Positions 1 through 8,926 are shown, counted from the first letter of the stretch. The stretch is 46,857 nucleotides of DNA from Actinomycetota bacterium (GCA_028697145.1 JAQVFR010000019.1:13546-60402); one strand, 5' to 3'. The notes: generated by a model from the letters alone, not told the origin. Translations and numbers: made by a program.

Positions 1-57
1 CAAAAAACAAGACCTGACCCCCAGGATGCCAGGATGAGGACCGGGGGAAAAGGCGGG
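1..57. other. Left edge, non-coding; possible REP-like half-site
   Basis: Short stretch downstream of the SPFH gene. It holds CAAGACCTGACCCCC at 8-22. Its complement GGGGTCAGGTCTTG resembles half of the palindromes that accompany REP-associated (Y1) transposases in many bacteria, but no partner half or transposase is in view because the window starts here. No hairpin-plus-T-run terminator for the minus-strand SPFH gene is evident. Confidence 0.25.
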
Positions 58-993
58 CTAGGTCGCTGCTTCGCTGCCGGGCGCCTCGGCCTCCTTGCCG
101 AAGAGTTCGGCTATGCCCCCGATGCTTCCGAGTATGCCCGAGACCTCCATGGGCAGGAATATCTTGCTCGCCTTGCCGTCGGCGACTCGGGCCAGCGTGT
201 CCAGGTACCTGATGGCTATGAGGTCGTTGGTCGGGTCGCCCTCGTGTATGGCGCCGAACACGGTCTTGATGGCGCCGGCCTCTCCCTCCGCCACCTCGAT
301 CAGCTCGTACCTGTGAGCGTCCGCGACCTTTCTTATGGCCTCGGCCTGTCCCACCGCCCTCTGTATCTCCGCTTCCCTGTCGCCCTCGGCGCGCAGTATC
401 TTGGCCTGCTTCTCCCCCTCGGACTCGAGTATGATGGCCCTGCGGTCGCGTTCCGCTTTCATCTGGCGGTGCATGGCCTCGGTCACGTCCTTGGGCGGCT
501 CTATCCTCTGGATCTCCACCCGGCTCACCCTGGTGCCCCACTTGTCGGTGGCGTCGTCCAGGATCTCCCGCAGCTTGGTATTGATGAGCTCGCGCGAGGT
601 CAATGCGTCGTCCAGGTCGAGGTCGCCGATGAGGTTGCGCAGGGACGTCTGGGCCAGCTTGGTGATGGCGGTGTAATAGTCCGCCACGTTGTACGCGAAC
701 TTGTAGGGGTCGGTGACCTCGTAATATACCACCGCGTCCACGGACACCACCACGTTGTCCTTGCAGATGACCGCCTGGGGAGGCACGTCCTCGACCTGCT
801 CCCTGATATCCACCTTCGTTATTATCTCGAAGAAGGGGATGATGAAAGTAAGGCCGCTGTCCGCCGTACGCTGGTACTTGCCCAGCCTCTCCACCAATCC
901 CTTCTGATAGGGACGGATTATCCTTATCCCCATGAAAGCGACGATGAAGAGGACACCCGCTACGACTGCCAGCGCCACTATAAGACCGGTCAT
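58..993 (-). CDS. SPFH/band 7 (stomatin-like, QmcA-type) membrane protein
   Basis: 311-residue protein of the SPFH/prohibitin superfamily, which forms oligomeric rings on the membrane and modulates membrane proteases and lipid microdomains. One N-terminal transmembrane segment (about residues 3-24) is followed by the band 7 domain, with the typical stretches '[14 protein letters not shown]' near residue 30 and '[15 protein letters not shown]' near residue 85. An Ala/Glu/Arg-rich coiled coil lies at about 175-235 and a short hydrophobic Gly-rich tail ends the protein. Start ATG 993 has GGAG seven to eight bases upstream, inside the end of nfeD. The gene lies directly downstream of nfeD on the minus strand, the classic nfeD-slipin arrangement, so the two are almost certainly co-transcribed. 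Assignment to the family is firm; the precise client protease is not shown. Confidence 0.93.
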   Translation of the reverse strand: MTGLIVALAVVAGVLFIVAFMGIRIIRPYQKGLVERLGKYQRTADSGLTFIIPFFEIITKVDIREQVEDVPPQAVICKDNVVVSVDAVVYYEVTDPYKFAYNVADYYTAITKLAQTSLRNLIGDLDLDDALTSRELINTKLREILDDATDKWGTRVSRVEIQRIEPPKDVTEAMHRQMKAERDRRAIILESEGEKQAKILRAEGDREAEIQRAVGQAEAIRKVADAHRYELIEVAEGEAGAIKTVFGAIHEGDPTNDLIAIRYLDTLARVADGKASKIFLPMEVSGILGSIGGIAELFGKEAEAPGSEAAT

Positions 994-996
994 GTC

Positions 997-1434
997 CTAC
1001 TCCTTTCTCACGATGAGGCGGGTGCCTTCGATGCTTTCCACTATTATCCATTCACCTCTCTCGATCGTATCTCCATCCGCGGACTCCGCCCTCCATTCCT
1101 CTCCCTCCACCTTTACCAGCCCCTTTGTCTCGGCGTTGTCGATATCCACCAGGACCACCCCTTTCTTGCCCAGCAGCCTCTCGGCGCCGGCCTTGTAGGG
1201 GGTCTCCTTGGATATCCTCTCGGAGAAGCGGCGGGAACCGAGCACGCATACCAGGGTCACGACGACGAAGACGATCCACTGCCAGTAGGGTGCGAGGTCG
1301 AACGCAGCGATGACCGCGGCAGCGCCGGCGCCCACTCCGAACCAGAAGATGAAGAAGCCGTGGGTGAAGACCTCGGCGATGATGAATACTGCCGCGAAGA
1401 TAAGCCAGATGACCCATGGATCCAGGCTGTCCAC
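997..1434 (-). CDS. nfeD: NfeD family membrane protein
   Basis: Short NfeD (about 145 residues) with two or three hydrophobic helices (about residues 5-65) and a C-terminal OB-fold beta domain ending 'GTRLIVRKE'. Start is GTG 1434: AGGAGGG lies six bases upstream, and translation from it begins VDSLDPWVIW, right at the first membrane helix as in other NfeDs. An ORF reaching back to 1560 is open but its first 42 codons look like leader, not protein. It ends in TAG two codons before the SPFH start, and the two frames are the same, so amber read-through would give an NfeD-SPFH fusion; this is most likely coincidence. Function by family: partner of SPFH proteins in membrane protein quality control. 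Confidence 0.9.
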   Translation of the reverse strand: MDSLDPWVIWLIFAAVFIIAEVFTHGFFIFWFGVGAGAAAVIAAFDLAPYWQWIVFVVVTLVCVLGSRRFSERISKETPYKAGAERLLGKKGVVLVDIDNAETKGLVKVEGEEWRAESADGDTIERGEWIIVESIEGTRLIVRKE

Positions 1435-1784
1435 TTTAAACCCTCCTGGTATATATAGCGCTCCAAAGAGCGCCCCGGTCTCGCTGGGAATGAAGGCGTT
1501 ATCGTTTGCGAAGACAAACCCAGCACCGCCTGTCCATGCTTGATAGTATACCCGATTCATCCCTTTGGAGATTTCCTCGAGCCGGCGATCGGCCTGCGCA
1601 GCATGGCGCGCCTGCTACTGAGCGGAAGGAAATGCCGCGGCTGATACTTCCTCCCCAACGCCCGGCACGAATGTCCTGGGTCTACGGTTTGTTGACCATT
1701 TTGCCGAGATATGTATAGTAGTGCATGCAGGTTCTGGAATTATATCCGCAGGCGGCACAAGCTGACGGAAACAAGGAAATGGAG
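1435..1784. other. Intergenic region between divergent nfeD and flavoprotein genes
   Basis: 350 bases with no convincing gene. It must hold promoters for both divergent flanking genes. On the minus strand TATACT around 1543-1548 is a possible -10 for nfeD, without a good -35. On the plus strand an AT-richer patch (about 1700-1725, with tatgtatagt) precedes the flavoprotein. No strong hairpin was noticed. Confidence 0.3.
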
Positions 1785-3047
1785 ATGAACCCGAAAAAAT
1801 ACAGGGTGATCATCGTGGGCGGGGGGCCGGCGGGTTCCATGACCGCCATGTCTCTTTTACAGCTCAGGCCAGGACTGGCCGGCGACATCCTCGTGCTGGA
1901 AAGCAAGTCCTTCCCGCGCGAGAAGGTGTGCGGCGGCGGCGTCAGCGGCAGGGTCACCTCCTTCCTTGAAGAACTGGGGATACCACTGGAAGGATTACCC
2001 AGGGTTCCAGTGAAGAGGTTCTCCGTCCATTTCGACGAGGAGATATGCAGTCCGGAATTTGGCAACGACAGGTGTTTCGTCACCAGGCGCGCCGACTTCG
2101 ATGCCCTGCTTCTTGCGGAGGCCGCGCGGCGCGGGGCCGAGGTCAGGACCTCGACGCCGGCCGTGGGTGCTTACCGGGAGCGCAAAGGGGTGGCCGTCGT
2201 CGACCGCGACGGCGTCGTCTACCACGCGGATGTCTTCGTGGGCGCGGACGGGGTGAACGGGAGGAGCCGCACCTGGTTCAACCTGCCGCACAGGGGACGC
2301 AAGACGTTGCTGCTCCAGACGGAATTTCCCCGCGATCCCGGGTACCCGCCCCTGCGGGACAGCCTGATGATGGACTTCAGCATACCCAGGTTCGGCATCC
2401 CGGGTTACGCCTGGTTCTTCCCCTCCCTGGGAGAGGGAGGAGAGCCGGTGGTCAATGCCGGGATATCCGGCGGGGCGTTCTCCGGGGGAAGCTACTCCAG
2501 GCTCAAGGAAGCCTTCCTTGCCATCCTGGCGAATCACCCGGAGATCGAGGCCATGGTGCCGTCCGACGTCCATTTCAAGCCGTACCCCGAACGGGAATAT
2601 ACGCCCATTCAGATCGGGGCGCGGGAGCGCGTCCTCTTCGTGGGCGAACAGCTCGGCACGGACCCCTTCACCGGAGAGGGCTTGAGCGTATGCGCGGACT
2701 CGGCGCGGGCCGCGGCGCTGGAGATCGACGAAGCCCTGCGCGCAGAGGAGTTCGCCTTCAAGGGCTACAGCCGCAGGATCAGGGCAGCGCGTTTCTTCCC
2801 GCTCTACGTGGTGGGGAAGACCTACTGCCTGCAGAACGACGGCGTCCAGCCCAACTTTTTCTTCGCCATGTCCACGAGGAAGAAGAGCGGCGGGAAGCGC
2901 AACGTGGTGGATTACTACACCTCGACCTTCTCCGGGAACGAGGACAGCACGGTGCTTTATTCCCCTACCTTCTGGGGGATGGTCATGCGCGATATCGCGG
3001 TGACCCTGCCGGGATGGGTGCGGCTGGTCGGCGGGAAGGCGCCTTGA
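1785..3047 (+). CDS. Geranylgeranyl reductase family FAD-dependent oxidoreductase
   Basis: 420-residue flavoprotein of the geranylgeranyl reductase/PHBH superfamily, which reduces isoprenoid double bonds or hydroxylates aromatics using FAD. The N-terminal dinucleotide fold reads VIIVGGGPAGS, followed by the family's 'FPREKVCGGGVSGR' (P-x-C-G-type) motif near residue 55. 'VFVGADGVNGRSR' (the GD-like motif) lies near 145 and 'VLFVGEQLGTDPFTGEG' near 285, the second FAD-ribityl motif. I prefer ATG 1785 (AAGGA seven bases upstream) over the in-frame ATG at 1725, which would add 20 unconserved residues. Its 3' end overlaps the convergent copper ATPase gene by 65 bases. Isoprenoid quinone or archaeal-like lipid tailoring is possible; the substrate cannot be read from sequence. 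Confidence 0.88.
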   Translation: MNPKKYRVIIVGGGPAGSMTAMSLLQLRPGLAGDILVLESKSFPREKVCGGGVSGRVTSFLEELGIPLEGLPRVPVKRFSVHFDEEICSPEFGNDRCFVTRRADFDALLLAEAARRGAEVRTSTPAVGAYRERKGVAVVDRDGVVYHADVFVGADGVNGRSRTWFNLPHRGRKTLLLQTEFPRDPGYPPLRDSLMMDFSIPRFGIPGYAWFFPSLGEGGEPVVNAGISGGAFSGGSYSRLKEAFLAILANHPEIEAMVPSDVHFKPYPEREYTPIQIGARERVLFVGEQLGTDPFTGEGLSVCADSARAAALEIDEALRAEEFAFKGYSRRIRAARFFPLYVVGKTYCLQNDGVQPNFFFAMSTRKKSGGKRNVVDYYTSTFSGNEDSTVLYSPTFWGMVMRDIAVTLPGWVRLVGGKAP

Positions 3048-5184
3048 GCCGGCGGGCGTTGAAGGCCACGATGATGGTCGAGAGGGACATGAGCACCGCG
3101 CCGACGGCCGGGCTGAGCAGGACCCCGAGAGGATAGAGGACCCCCGCCGCGAGGGGGATGGCCACCACGTTGTATCCGGCAGCCCACCACAGGTTCTGGA
3201 CCATCTTGCGATAGGTGGCCTTGCCCAGGTCCAGCACCTCGCCGACTCCGCGGGGGTCGTTGCGCACGAGGACTATGTCCGCGGCCTCCATGGCCACGTC
3301 CGTGCCGGCCCCGATGGCTATCCCCACGTCTGCCTGGGCCAGGGCGGGGGCGTCGTTGATGCCGTCGCCGACCATCGCCACCACCAGGCCCTGCCCCTGC
3401 AGCTCCTCGATCTTGCGGGACTTCTCTTCAGGAAGAACCTCAGCGAAATGGTCATCGAGCCTCAACTCGGCGGCCACCCTCCGCGCTACCTGTCGGCTGT
3501 CGCCGGTAAGCATCATGCAGCGCACGCCCTCCGCCTCGAGCTGCCGCACCGCCTCCAGGGATTCGGCCCGCACCATGTCGTCGAGGGCCAGGGCGCCGGC
3601 CGGCCTCGTCCCCAGCAGGAGATAGATGACGGTCTTGCCCTGCTCGCCAAGCTCGTTCAGGCGCGGGTCGTCTACGCTTATGCCGTTCTCCTGCAGGTAA
3701 CCCGGGCTTACCACAAAGACCTCGCGCCCGTCGAGCCGGGCGGCGGCGCCCTTCCCGGGCAGGGCCCTGAAGTCCTCGGGTTCCGCCGGACGCAATCCGC
3801 GTGCCTCTGCTTCCGCGGCCACCCCCCTGGCTATGCTGTGTTCCGACCTCGATTCCACCGCCGCGGCCATGCGTACTACGTCGTCCTCGCTCATGCCGCC
3901 TTCGAGGGGTATGACGTCGGTGACCCCGAAGGAGCCCATGGTCAGGGTGCCCGTCTTGTCGAAGACCACGGCGTCCAGAAGGCGGGAGCGCTCGAAGGAG
4001 GAACGGTCGCGGATGAGGAGCCCGTTCCTCGCCGAGAGAGCGGTCGAGACGGCCACCACCAGCGGGATGGCCAGGCCCAGCGCATGCGGGCAGGCGATGA
4101 CCATGACCGCCACCGAACGCTCCAGGCTGAAGTCGAAGGCGCGTCCGACGGTCAGCCAAACGGCGAGGGTCGCGGCTCCCGCGAAGATGGCGACCAGGGT
4201 AAGCCAGAAAGCGGCGCGGTCGGCCAGGTCCTGGGTGCGCGAGCGGCTCTCTTGCGCCGCGCGCACCATCTCGACCACCTGCGAGAGATAGGTGTCCCTT
4301 CCGGTCTTTTCCACCACGACCTCTACCGCCCCGTCGCCGTTGACCGCGCCGCCGATGATCCCGTCCCCGGGTCCTTTCTCCGTGGGTCGGGATTCGCCCG
4401 TGACCAGGGAGAGGTCCACGCTCGTCGCGCCCTTCACCACCTCGCCGTCCGCCGGGAATTTCTCTCCCGGTCTGACCAGCACGCGGTCGCCGGGGAGGAG
4501 TGACTCCACCGCGACTTCCTCCACCGTGCCGTCATCCCGCAGGAGGTGCGCCTGGCCGGGAAGGAGCTCGACGAGCTTCTCCAGGGCGCTGGAGGCACCC
4601 ATCACCGAGCGCATCTCGAGCCAGTGCCCGAGAAGCATGATGTCGATCAGGGTGGCGAGTTCCCAGAAGAGGAGGTTGCCCCGCAGGCCGAAGACCACCA
4701 TCGAGCTGTAAATATATGCCACGGAGATGGCCACGGCCACCAGGGTCATCATCCCCGGCTTCTTCGCGGCAAGGTCGTCCCTCATGCCCTTGAGGAAGGG
4801 CCATCCGCCGTAGAGATAGACCACGGTGGACAGGCCGAAGAGGAGGTACGAATCGCCCCGGAAGGCGAGGGCATCCTCGATGCCCAGCCAGTCCTGGATC
4901 ATGGGGGAGAGAAGAAGGACCGGTACGGTCAGGGCGAGGCAGACCCAGAACCTGCGGCGCATGTCAGCGATCATGTGAGCGTGGTGCGATCCGCCTCCGC
5001 CGCCGCGGTGGCCGCTACCGCTTGCGTGCGCGGAATCATTCGTGCCGTGGCTGGAAGCGGGCTTGTCTCCGCCGTGCAGCTCCATGCCCGGGCGGGTATC
5101 GCCACCCCCGTGCGCTTCGTGACCCCCGTGCGGGGAGGCAGCGGGAGTGCCGTCGTTGACATGTTGATCTTCGCTATCCCTCAT
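2983..5184 (-). CDS. CopB-type (P1B-3) copper/silver-translocating ATPase
   Basis: 733-residue heavy-metal P-type ATPase. The first 70 residues are His/Gly-rich (repeated GHEAH, GHRGGG, SHHAH), a cytosolic metal-binding tail replacing the usual CxxC HMA domain. About eight membrane helices follow. The intramembrane metal motif is CPH (IACPHALGLA) rather than CPC, diagnostic of the P1B-3/CopB class, generally linked to Cu(II)/Cu(I)/Ag export. Other signatures are SLVTGES (actuator), DKTGTLT (phosphorylated Asp), the nucleotide-binding HS dipeptide (SEHSIARG) and GDGINDAPAL. The start at ATG 5184 has only a weak SD. It is 101 bases downstream of the M28 peptidase gene on the same strand and may share its transcript. 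The last 65 bases overlap the oppositely oriented flavoprotein gene. Confidence 0.95.
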   Translation of the reverse strand: MRDSEDQHVNDGTPAASPHGGHEAHGGGDTRPGMELHGGDKPASSHGTNDSAHASGSGHRGGGGGSHHAHMIADMRRRFWVCLALTVPVLLLSPMIQDWLGIEDALAFRGDSYLLFGLSTVVYLYGGWPFLKGMRDDLAAKKPGMMTLVAVAISVAYIYSSMVVFGLRGNLLFWELATLIDIMLLGHWLEMRSVMGASSALEKLVELLPGQAHLLRDDGTVEEVAVESLLPGDRVLVRPGEKFPADGEVVKGATSVDLSLVTGESRPTEKGPGDGIIGGAVNGDGAVEVVVEKTGRDTYLSQVVEMVRAAQESRSRTQDLADRAAFWLTLVAIFAGAATLAVWLTVGRAFDFSLERSVAVMVIACPHALGLAIPLVVAVSTALSARNGLLIRDRSSFERSRLLDAVVFDKTGTLTMGSFGVTDVIPLEGGMSEDDVVRMAAAVESRSEHSIARGVAAEAEARGLRPAEPEDFRALPGKGAAARLDGREVFVVSPGYLQENGISVDDPRLNELGEQGKTVIYLLLGTRPAGALALDDMVRAESLEAVRQLEAEGVRCMMLTGDSRQVARRVAAELRLDDHFAEVLPEEKSRKIEELQGQGLVVAMVGDGINDAPALAQADVGIAIGAGTDVAMEAADIVLVRNDPRGVGEVLDLGKATYRKMVQNLWWAAGYNVVAIPLAAGVLYPLGVLLSPAVGAVLMSLSTIIVAFNARRLKAPSRRPAAPIPAGSPRYRA

Positions 5185-5285
5185 CGCCCCTGCTTCATGA
5201 ACGGCGTTATCGTACGCGCGACCGGTTCAGGCAACGGATTCAATGACTTCAACACCAGTATTCCCTCATGCCTGTCGGAATAACT

Positions 5286-6530
5286 TCAGGAAGCGTTGGT
5301 CTCTTCCCGGGACGGGGCCGCAGCATAACTGTCGCCGTCGATGCGCTTGATCATCTCGATGACCATCTGCAGGGCGACCGCCAGGGATTCGGCCCGGACG
5401 TGTTCGATGGTGTCGTGGCGGGTGTGATAGTTGGGCATGAGGCGGGCCGAGTTGTAGCAGCAGAGGGAGACGGACGGGACGCCTTCGCGGCAGAAGGCGC
5501 TGGCGTCGGTCGCGCCCACCGCCATCACCGCCGTCTTGATCTCGTAATCGTTGACCGCCGCCGCCCTCTGCGCCGCGTCCACCAGGTAAGGGTCCATCTT
5601 CGCCCCGCACCACAGCTCGCGCTTGAAGACAGTGAGGTGGTTCTCGTCGGCGATGTTGTCGAGGAAGATGGCGTAACTGGGGACCTCCCTGTACTCCATC
5701 ATGTGGCGGGCGGCGTAACGCTTGGCCCCCCGCAGGCCGGCTTCCTCGGACGAGAGGGCGAGGAGGACCACCTCGGTCTTGGTGGGGAAGAACTGCCCGA
5801 CCTGGCGCGCGTATTGCAGGTACCTGCCCAGGCCCACCAGGACGCTTATGCCCGCAAGGTCGTCCATGGCCCCGGGCACCACGCGCTTCGTATGGAAGAA
5901 GGCGAAGAGGATGACGACGGGCGAAAGCGCCAGGAGGATTATGCCCAGGACGCCGTAGGCGCCGCTCTCCGGCGTCCCCTTCGAATAGGTTATACTGCGG
6001 GCCAGGCTAGCCGCCAGCAGGAGCAGCGGCGCCAGGAACGCCAGGGCCATGGCGGGGACCGACAGGGACTTCAGCCAGTACCAAACCTTGAACTCGTAGG
6101 CGGAGTCGAGGTGGGCGGAGACGATCACCTGTTTCCATATCTTCCCGCTTGGCTGTATGAAACCGGCGACGTTCACCCCCTTGCGCTTGCGGAACAGGGG
6201 GTCTATCAGTTCCCTGTACCTGATCACCTCGAAATAGAGCACCCCGATGCCGATGGCGGCGAGGAAGACGGAGACGGGGAAATAGATGTAGTAGAAGAGC
6301 ACGCCCAGCAGGTAGAGCGCCACCAGGTAAGGGAAGAACCCCAGGAAGGCCTTGGGGCTGCATGTGAACTCCTGCGTCTCCACCCAGTCGCAGGCGGGCT
6401 CGATCTCCTCCGCGAACATGCGGCCGAGCCCCTCCTCCGCCTCGCCGCATGATTCCCGCGGGCCGGTCTGCGACAGCGCCCGGTCCACAAACTCGTACAT
6501 GTAGTCCGAGTACTCGTCCGCTGTTGCCAA
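5286..6530 (-). CDS. M28 family zinc peptidase with integral membrane domain
   Basis: 414-residue M28-type (aminopeptidase Y/S-like) metallopeptidase. Zinc ligands are visible in order: His-x-Asp in VIVSAHLDSAYE, Asp in VPGAMDDLAGISV, Glu-Glu in LALSSEEAGLRGA, Asp in AIFLDNIAD and the late His in NYHTRHDTIEHV. Unusually, hydrophobic helices lie before and inside the catalytic domain (about residues 65-105 and 150-215), so the enzyme is anchored to the membrane. Start is a TTG at 6530 with GGGAGG six bases upstream; no better ATG exists nearby. It precedes the copper ATPase gene on the same strand. The substrate is unknown; the catalytic set appears complete. Confidence 0.88.
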   Translation of the reverse strand: MATADEYSDYMYEFVDRALSQTGPRESCGEAEEGLGRMFAEEIEPACDWVETQEFTCSPKAFLGFFPYLVALYLLGVLFYYIYFPVSVFLAAIGIGVLYFEVIRYRELIDPLFRKRKGVNVAGFIQPSGKIWKQVIVSAHLDSAYEFKVWYWLKSLSVPAMALAFLAPLLLLAASLARSITYSKGTPESGAYGVLGIILLALSPVVILFAFFHTKRVVPGAMDDLAGISVLVGLGRYLQYARQVGQFFPTKTEVVLLALSSEEAGLRGAKRYAARHMMEYREVPSYAIFLDNIADENHLTVFKRELWCGAKMDPYLVDAAQRAAAVNDYEIKTAVMAVGATDASAFCREGVPSVSLCCYNSARLMPNYHTRHDTIEHVRAESLAVALQMVIEMIKRIDGDSYAAAPSREETNAS

Positions 6531-6774
6531 GGCCCACCTCCCTCGTATCCCCGGCGCGTCTCAACGCCAAGTTTACCATGCAACGCGCGCGCGCGGTCCA
6601 GCCGGGGCAAGCCTTTCCGCAGCCCGTTATATGCGGGTGAAGGGATCTCGCGTAGCAGGCCGTCGGCGCCTGGATATATAATCTACTCGCTTTGTTTGCA
6701 CGCCGCCCCGCTCGGCGCATGATGCGGATTCCGGGCGCGCGGCGCGAGCCGCCGCGGAGGGAATGGAGGTAGGC
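6531..6774. other. Divergent promoter region
   Basis: Gap between the M28 gene (minus) and the QPRTase-like gene (plus). TATAAT at 6677-6682 is a good -10 on the plus strand, but no matching -35 is seen. A run of alternating CG lies near 6583-6592. Confidence 0.3.
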
Positions 6775-7620
6775 ATGGAGGAAGTGCAGGGCGCTCTTGA
6801 CCCCAGAGACGAGTTACTCAGCAGCATCGCGGGCAAGGTGGTCACGGCGGTGATAGTCGCCTCTGGTGACGGCATCCTGTCCGGGGCCGCGGCCGCGGCC
6901 GCGAAGGCGGAGGAGATAGGCCTGGGGCTCGAGCGGATACTGGACGAGGGCAGCGAGATAGCTGAGGGCGACGAGGTGGCCCGTTTCACCGGCACCCCCA
7001 TACAGGTCGCGAAGGCGGAGGAGGACCTGATAGGGCTCATGGCCAAGACCTCAGGCATCGCCACGGCCGCCCGCGATTTCGTCAAGGCGGCGGGAAAGAA
7101 GCCGAGGGTGGTGTGCTGCGCCTGGAAAAAGATGCCGCCAGGCGACAGGGAGGCGGTGCGCCAGGCGGTGGCCAGCGGCGGCATGGACCACCGCCTCAGC
7201 GAGCGCCCTTTCCTGTATCTGGACGAGAACATCATCGAGATGTTCGGAGGTATCAGGGAGAGCATAGCGGCCGTCTCTGGACCGGCCGCGGAGCGCATCT
7301 TCGCCGTGCAGCTCAGGGGAAAGCGCGCGAGCGTAAGCAAGGAGGCGATCGAGGCGGCGGAGTGCGGCGCCGGTATCGTCTGCGTGGACACGGGAGTGCC
7401 CCTGGACTTCATGGAGGCGGCTTTCGAACTGGAGCGGGCCGGTTTGCGCAAAAAGGTCAAGATAGCATTCGGGGGCGACTTGGGCCTGAAGGACTTGCGC
7501 AATATCAAGAAGGACAAGTTCGGGATCGAGATCGTGGACGTCGGCAAGAAGGTCGTGGACGCACCCCTGCTCGACATGCGCATGGAGGTCATCGCCGTCG
7601 CGGACGGCCGGGACGGATGA
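6775..7620 (+). CDS. QPRTase-fold (NadC/ModD-like) protein with altered active site
   Basis: 281-residue protein related to quinolinate phosphoribosyltransferase, recognisable from 'KTSGIATAARDFV' near residue 85, 'KKMPPGDREAVRQAVASGGMDHR' near 115-140 and the barrel strands 'FGGDLGLKDL'. True NadC uses a T-K-T-x-P-G-x-R motif, an HR pair and K-x-N-H. Here one Lys and the HR pair are kept, but the last motif has become LDENIIEMFGG, losing both the Lys and the His. It is therefore probably not ordinary NadC, and no nadA or nadB adjoins. Start ATG 6775 has GGAGG five bases upstream; ATG 6763 is in frame but its SD is too close. ModD, a nicotinate phosphoribosyltransferase relative, or a repurposed paralog are alternatives. 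Confidence 0.75.
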   Translation: MEEVQGALDPRDELLSSIAGKVVTAVIVASGDGILSGAAAAAAKAEEIGLGLERILDEGSEIAEGDEVARFTGTPIQVAKAEEDLIGLMAKTSGIATAARDFVKAAGKKPRVVCCAWKKMPPGDREAVRQAVASGGMDHRLSERPFLYLDENIIEMFGGIRESIAAVSGPAAERIFAVQLRGKRASVSKEAIEAAECGAGIVCVDTGVPLDFMEAAFELERAGLRKKVKIAFGGDLGLKDLRNIKKDKFGIEIVDVGKKVVDAPLLDMRMEVIAVADGRDG

Positions 7621-7627
7621 TTTTCAA

Positions 7628-8926
7628 TCAGAGGTTCCAGCCGGCATGGGCGTCGCAGACTTCCCGCATATAGGGATAGAGCCAGGACTCCGTCTCCGGC
7701 GAGATGTAGAAGGCGGGATAGAGGAGGTTCTGACCGGGCTCTATCACCCCCTCGCGCAGGGCGATGTCGTGCAATTCGCAGCCGGGATAGATGCGTATGC
7801 CCACCGTGACCGAGACCATGTCGGGACCAAGTTCCTCCATGAGTTCGACGCTCTCCTTCACCGTAGCCTCGTTCTCGCCCGGACCCCCCAGGAGCAGGAA
7901 GCAGTTGATACGGAACCCCAGGTCCCTGGCGCCCTTCACCGCCGATATGACCTGCTCACGCGAGAAACCCTTCTTCAGGGACTCCAGCACGTCCTCGGAG
8001 CCGCTCTCGTTACCGATGCTGAGGCTGACGCAGCCGGCTTCCCTCATCATCTCCATGGTGGCGGGGTCGCAGTAGAGCGGGTTCAGGTTGGCGATCCAGC
8101 GCAGGGACACCTTCCTCGCCACGATCTCGCGGCAAAGCTCCCTGGTGTATTGCGCGGGATAGTTGAAGAGTGAGTCCACGAAGGCGGCGGTGCCGATTCC
8201 GAAATCCCACTGCAGCGAGGCCAGTTCGTCCGCCACGGCTCCCGCTTCGCGCACGCGTATCACCCGGCCCTCGACGGTCGGGCTGCTGCAGTAGATGCAG
8301 CGCAAGTGGCATCCTCGCCGCGACTGCAGGTTGGCGACGAAGGGGTGATCGTTGTCGGGCTTCCAGTCGTAGCGGGTGACGTCGAATAGCCTGCGCTCGG
8401 GGGGCGGAAAGAGGCCCGGCCACGCATGCGGTCCGGGGGGGTTGACCCGCACCCCGCCGTCCCTGCGCAACGCCAGGCCGGGCGTATCATCGACGGCAGC
8501 GCCCGGCTCCAGGCGCTCCAGCAGCGCGACGAACGACCTCTCACCCTCTCCCACGATGCCCATCTCCACGTCCATGTACTCCAGGCACTCGGCGGGAAAG
8601 ATGGTGAAGCCCGCGCCGCCCAGGACGACGGGCGCACTCGTCTCCGACCTTACGGCGTCCGCGATCTCCCTGGCCGCGGGGGGGTAGAACTCGCCGGCGT
8701 ACTTGTCCTGGTTGTCGATGTTGCGCAGGGAAAGCCCCACGCAGTCGGGGCGAAACGCGCGTATGCGCTCGACGGTGTCCGCCGCCGGGTCGCGCGAGAA
8801 CATGAGGTCGAGGCAGGAGATCTCGTGGCCGGCCTGGGCCGTGGCGGAAGCCACGCAGGCGATGCCCAGGGGGAAGGGGACAAGGTTATCCCGGCAGCGG
8901 TTGTCGCTTATGAACAGTACCTTCAT
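7628..8926 (-). CDS. B12-binding-domain radical SAM protein
   Basis: 432-residue protein with an N-terminal cobalamin-binding Rossmann domain ('MKVLFISDNRC', 'HEISCLDLMF', 'VGLSLRNIDNQ', 'VVLGGAGFTIFP'; about residues 1-150). A radical SAM/Elp3 barrel follows, with the cluster motif C-x3-C-x2-C (RGCHLRCIYC) near residue 200. Such enzymes run methylations or ring and tail modifications of lipids, hopanoids or antibiotics; the substrate is not evident here. Start chosen at ATG 8926, where the conserved domain begins. An in-frame ATG at 8950 adds eight residues, with AAGAGG directly abutting it. It converges with the QPRTase-like gene with a seven-base gap. Confidence 0.9.
   Translation of the reverse strand: MKVLFISDNRCRDNLVPFPLGIACVASATAQAGHEISCLDLMFSRDPAADTVERIRAFRPDCVGLSLRNIDNQDKYAGEFYPPAAREIADAVRSETSAPVVLGGAGFTIFPAECLEYMDVEMGIVGEGERSFVALLERLEPGAAVDDTPGLALRRDGGVRVNPPGPHAWPGLFPPPERRLFDVTRYDWKPDNDHPFVANLQSRRGCHLRCIYCSSPTVEGRVIRVREAGAVADELASLQWDFGIGTAAFVDSLFNYPAQYTRELCREIVARKVSLRWIANLNPLYCDPATMEMMREAGCVSLSIGNESGSEDVLESLKKGFSREQVISAVKGARDLGFRINCFLLLGGPGENEATVKESVELMEELGPDMVSVTVGIRIYPGCELHDIALREGVIEPGQNLLYPAFYISPETESWLYPYMREVCDAHAGWNL

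Noticed and set aside
34-1458. 474-codon plus-strand open frame across the nfeD-SPFH pair
   Set aside because: It is antisense to two well-conserved genes and has no motif or SD.
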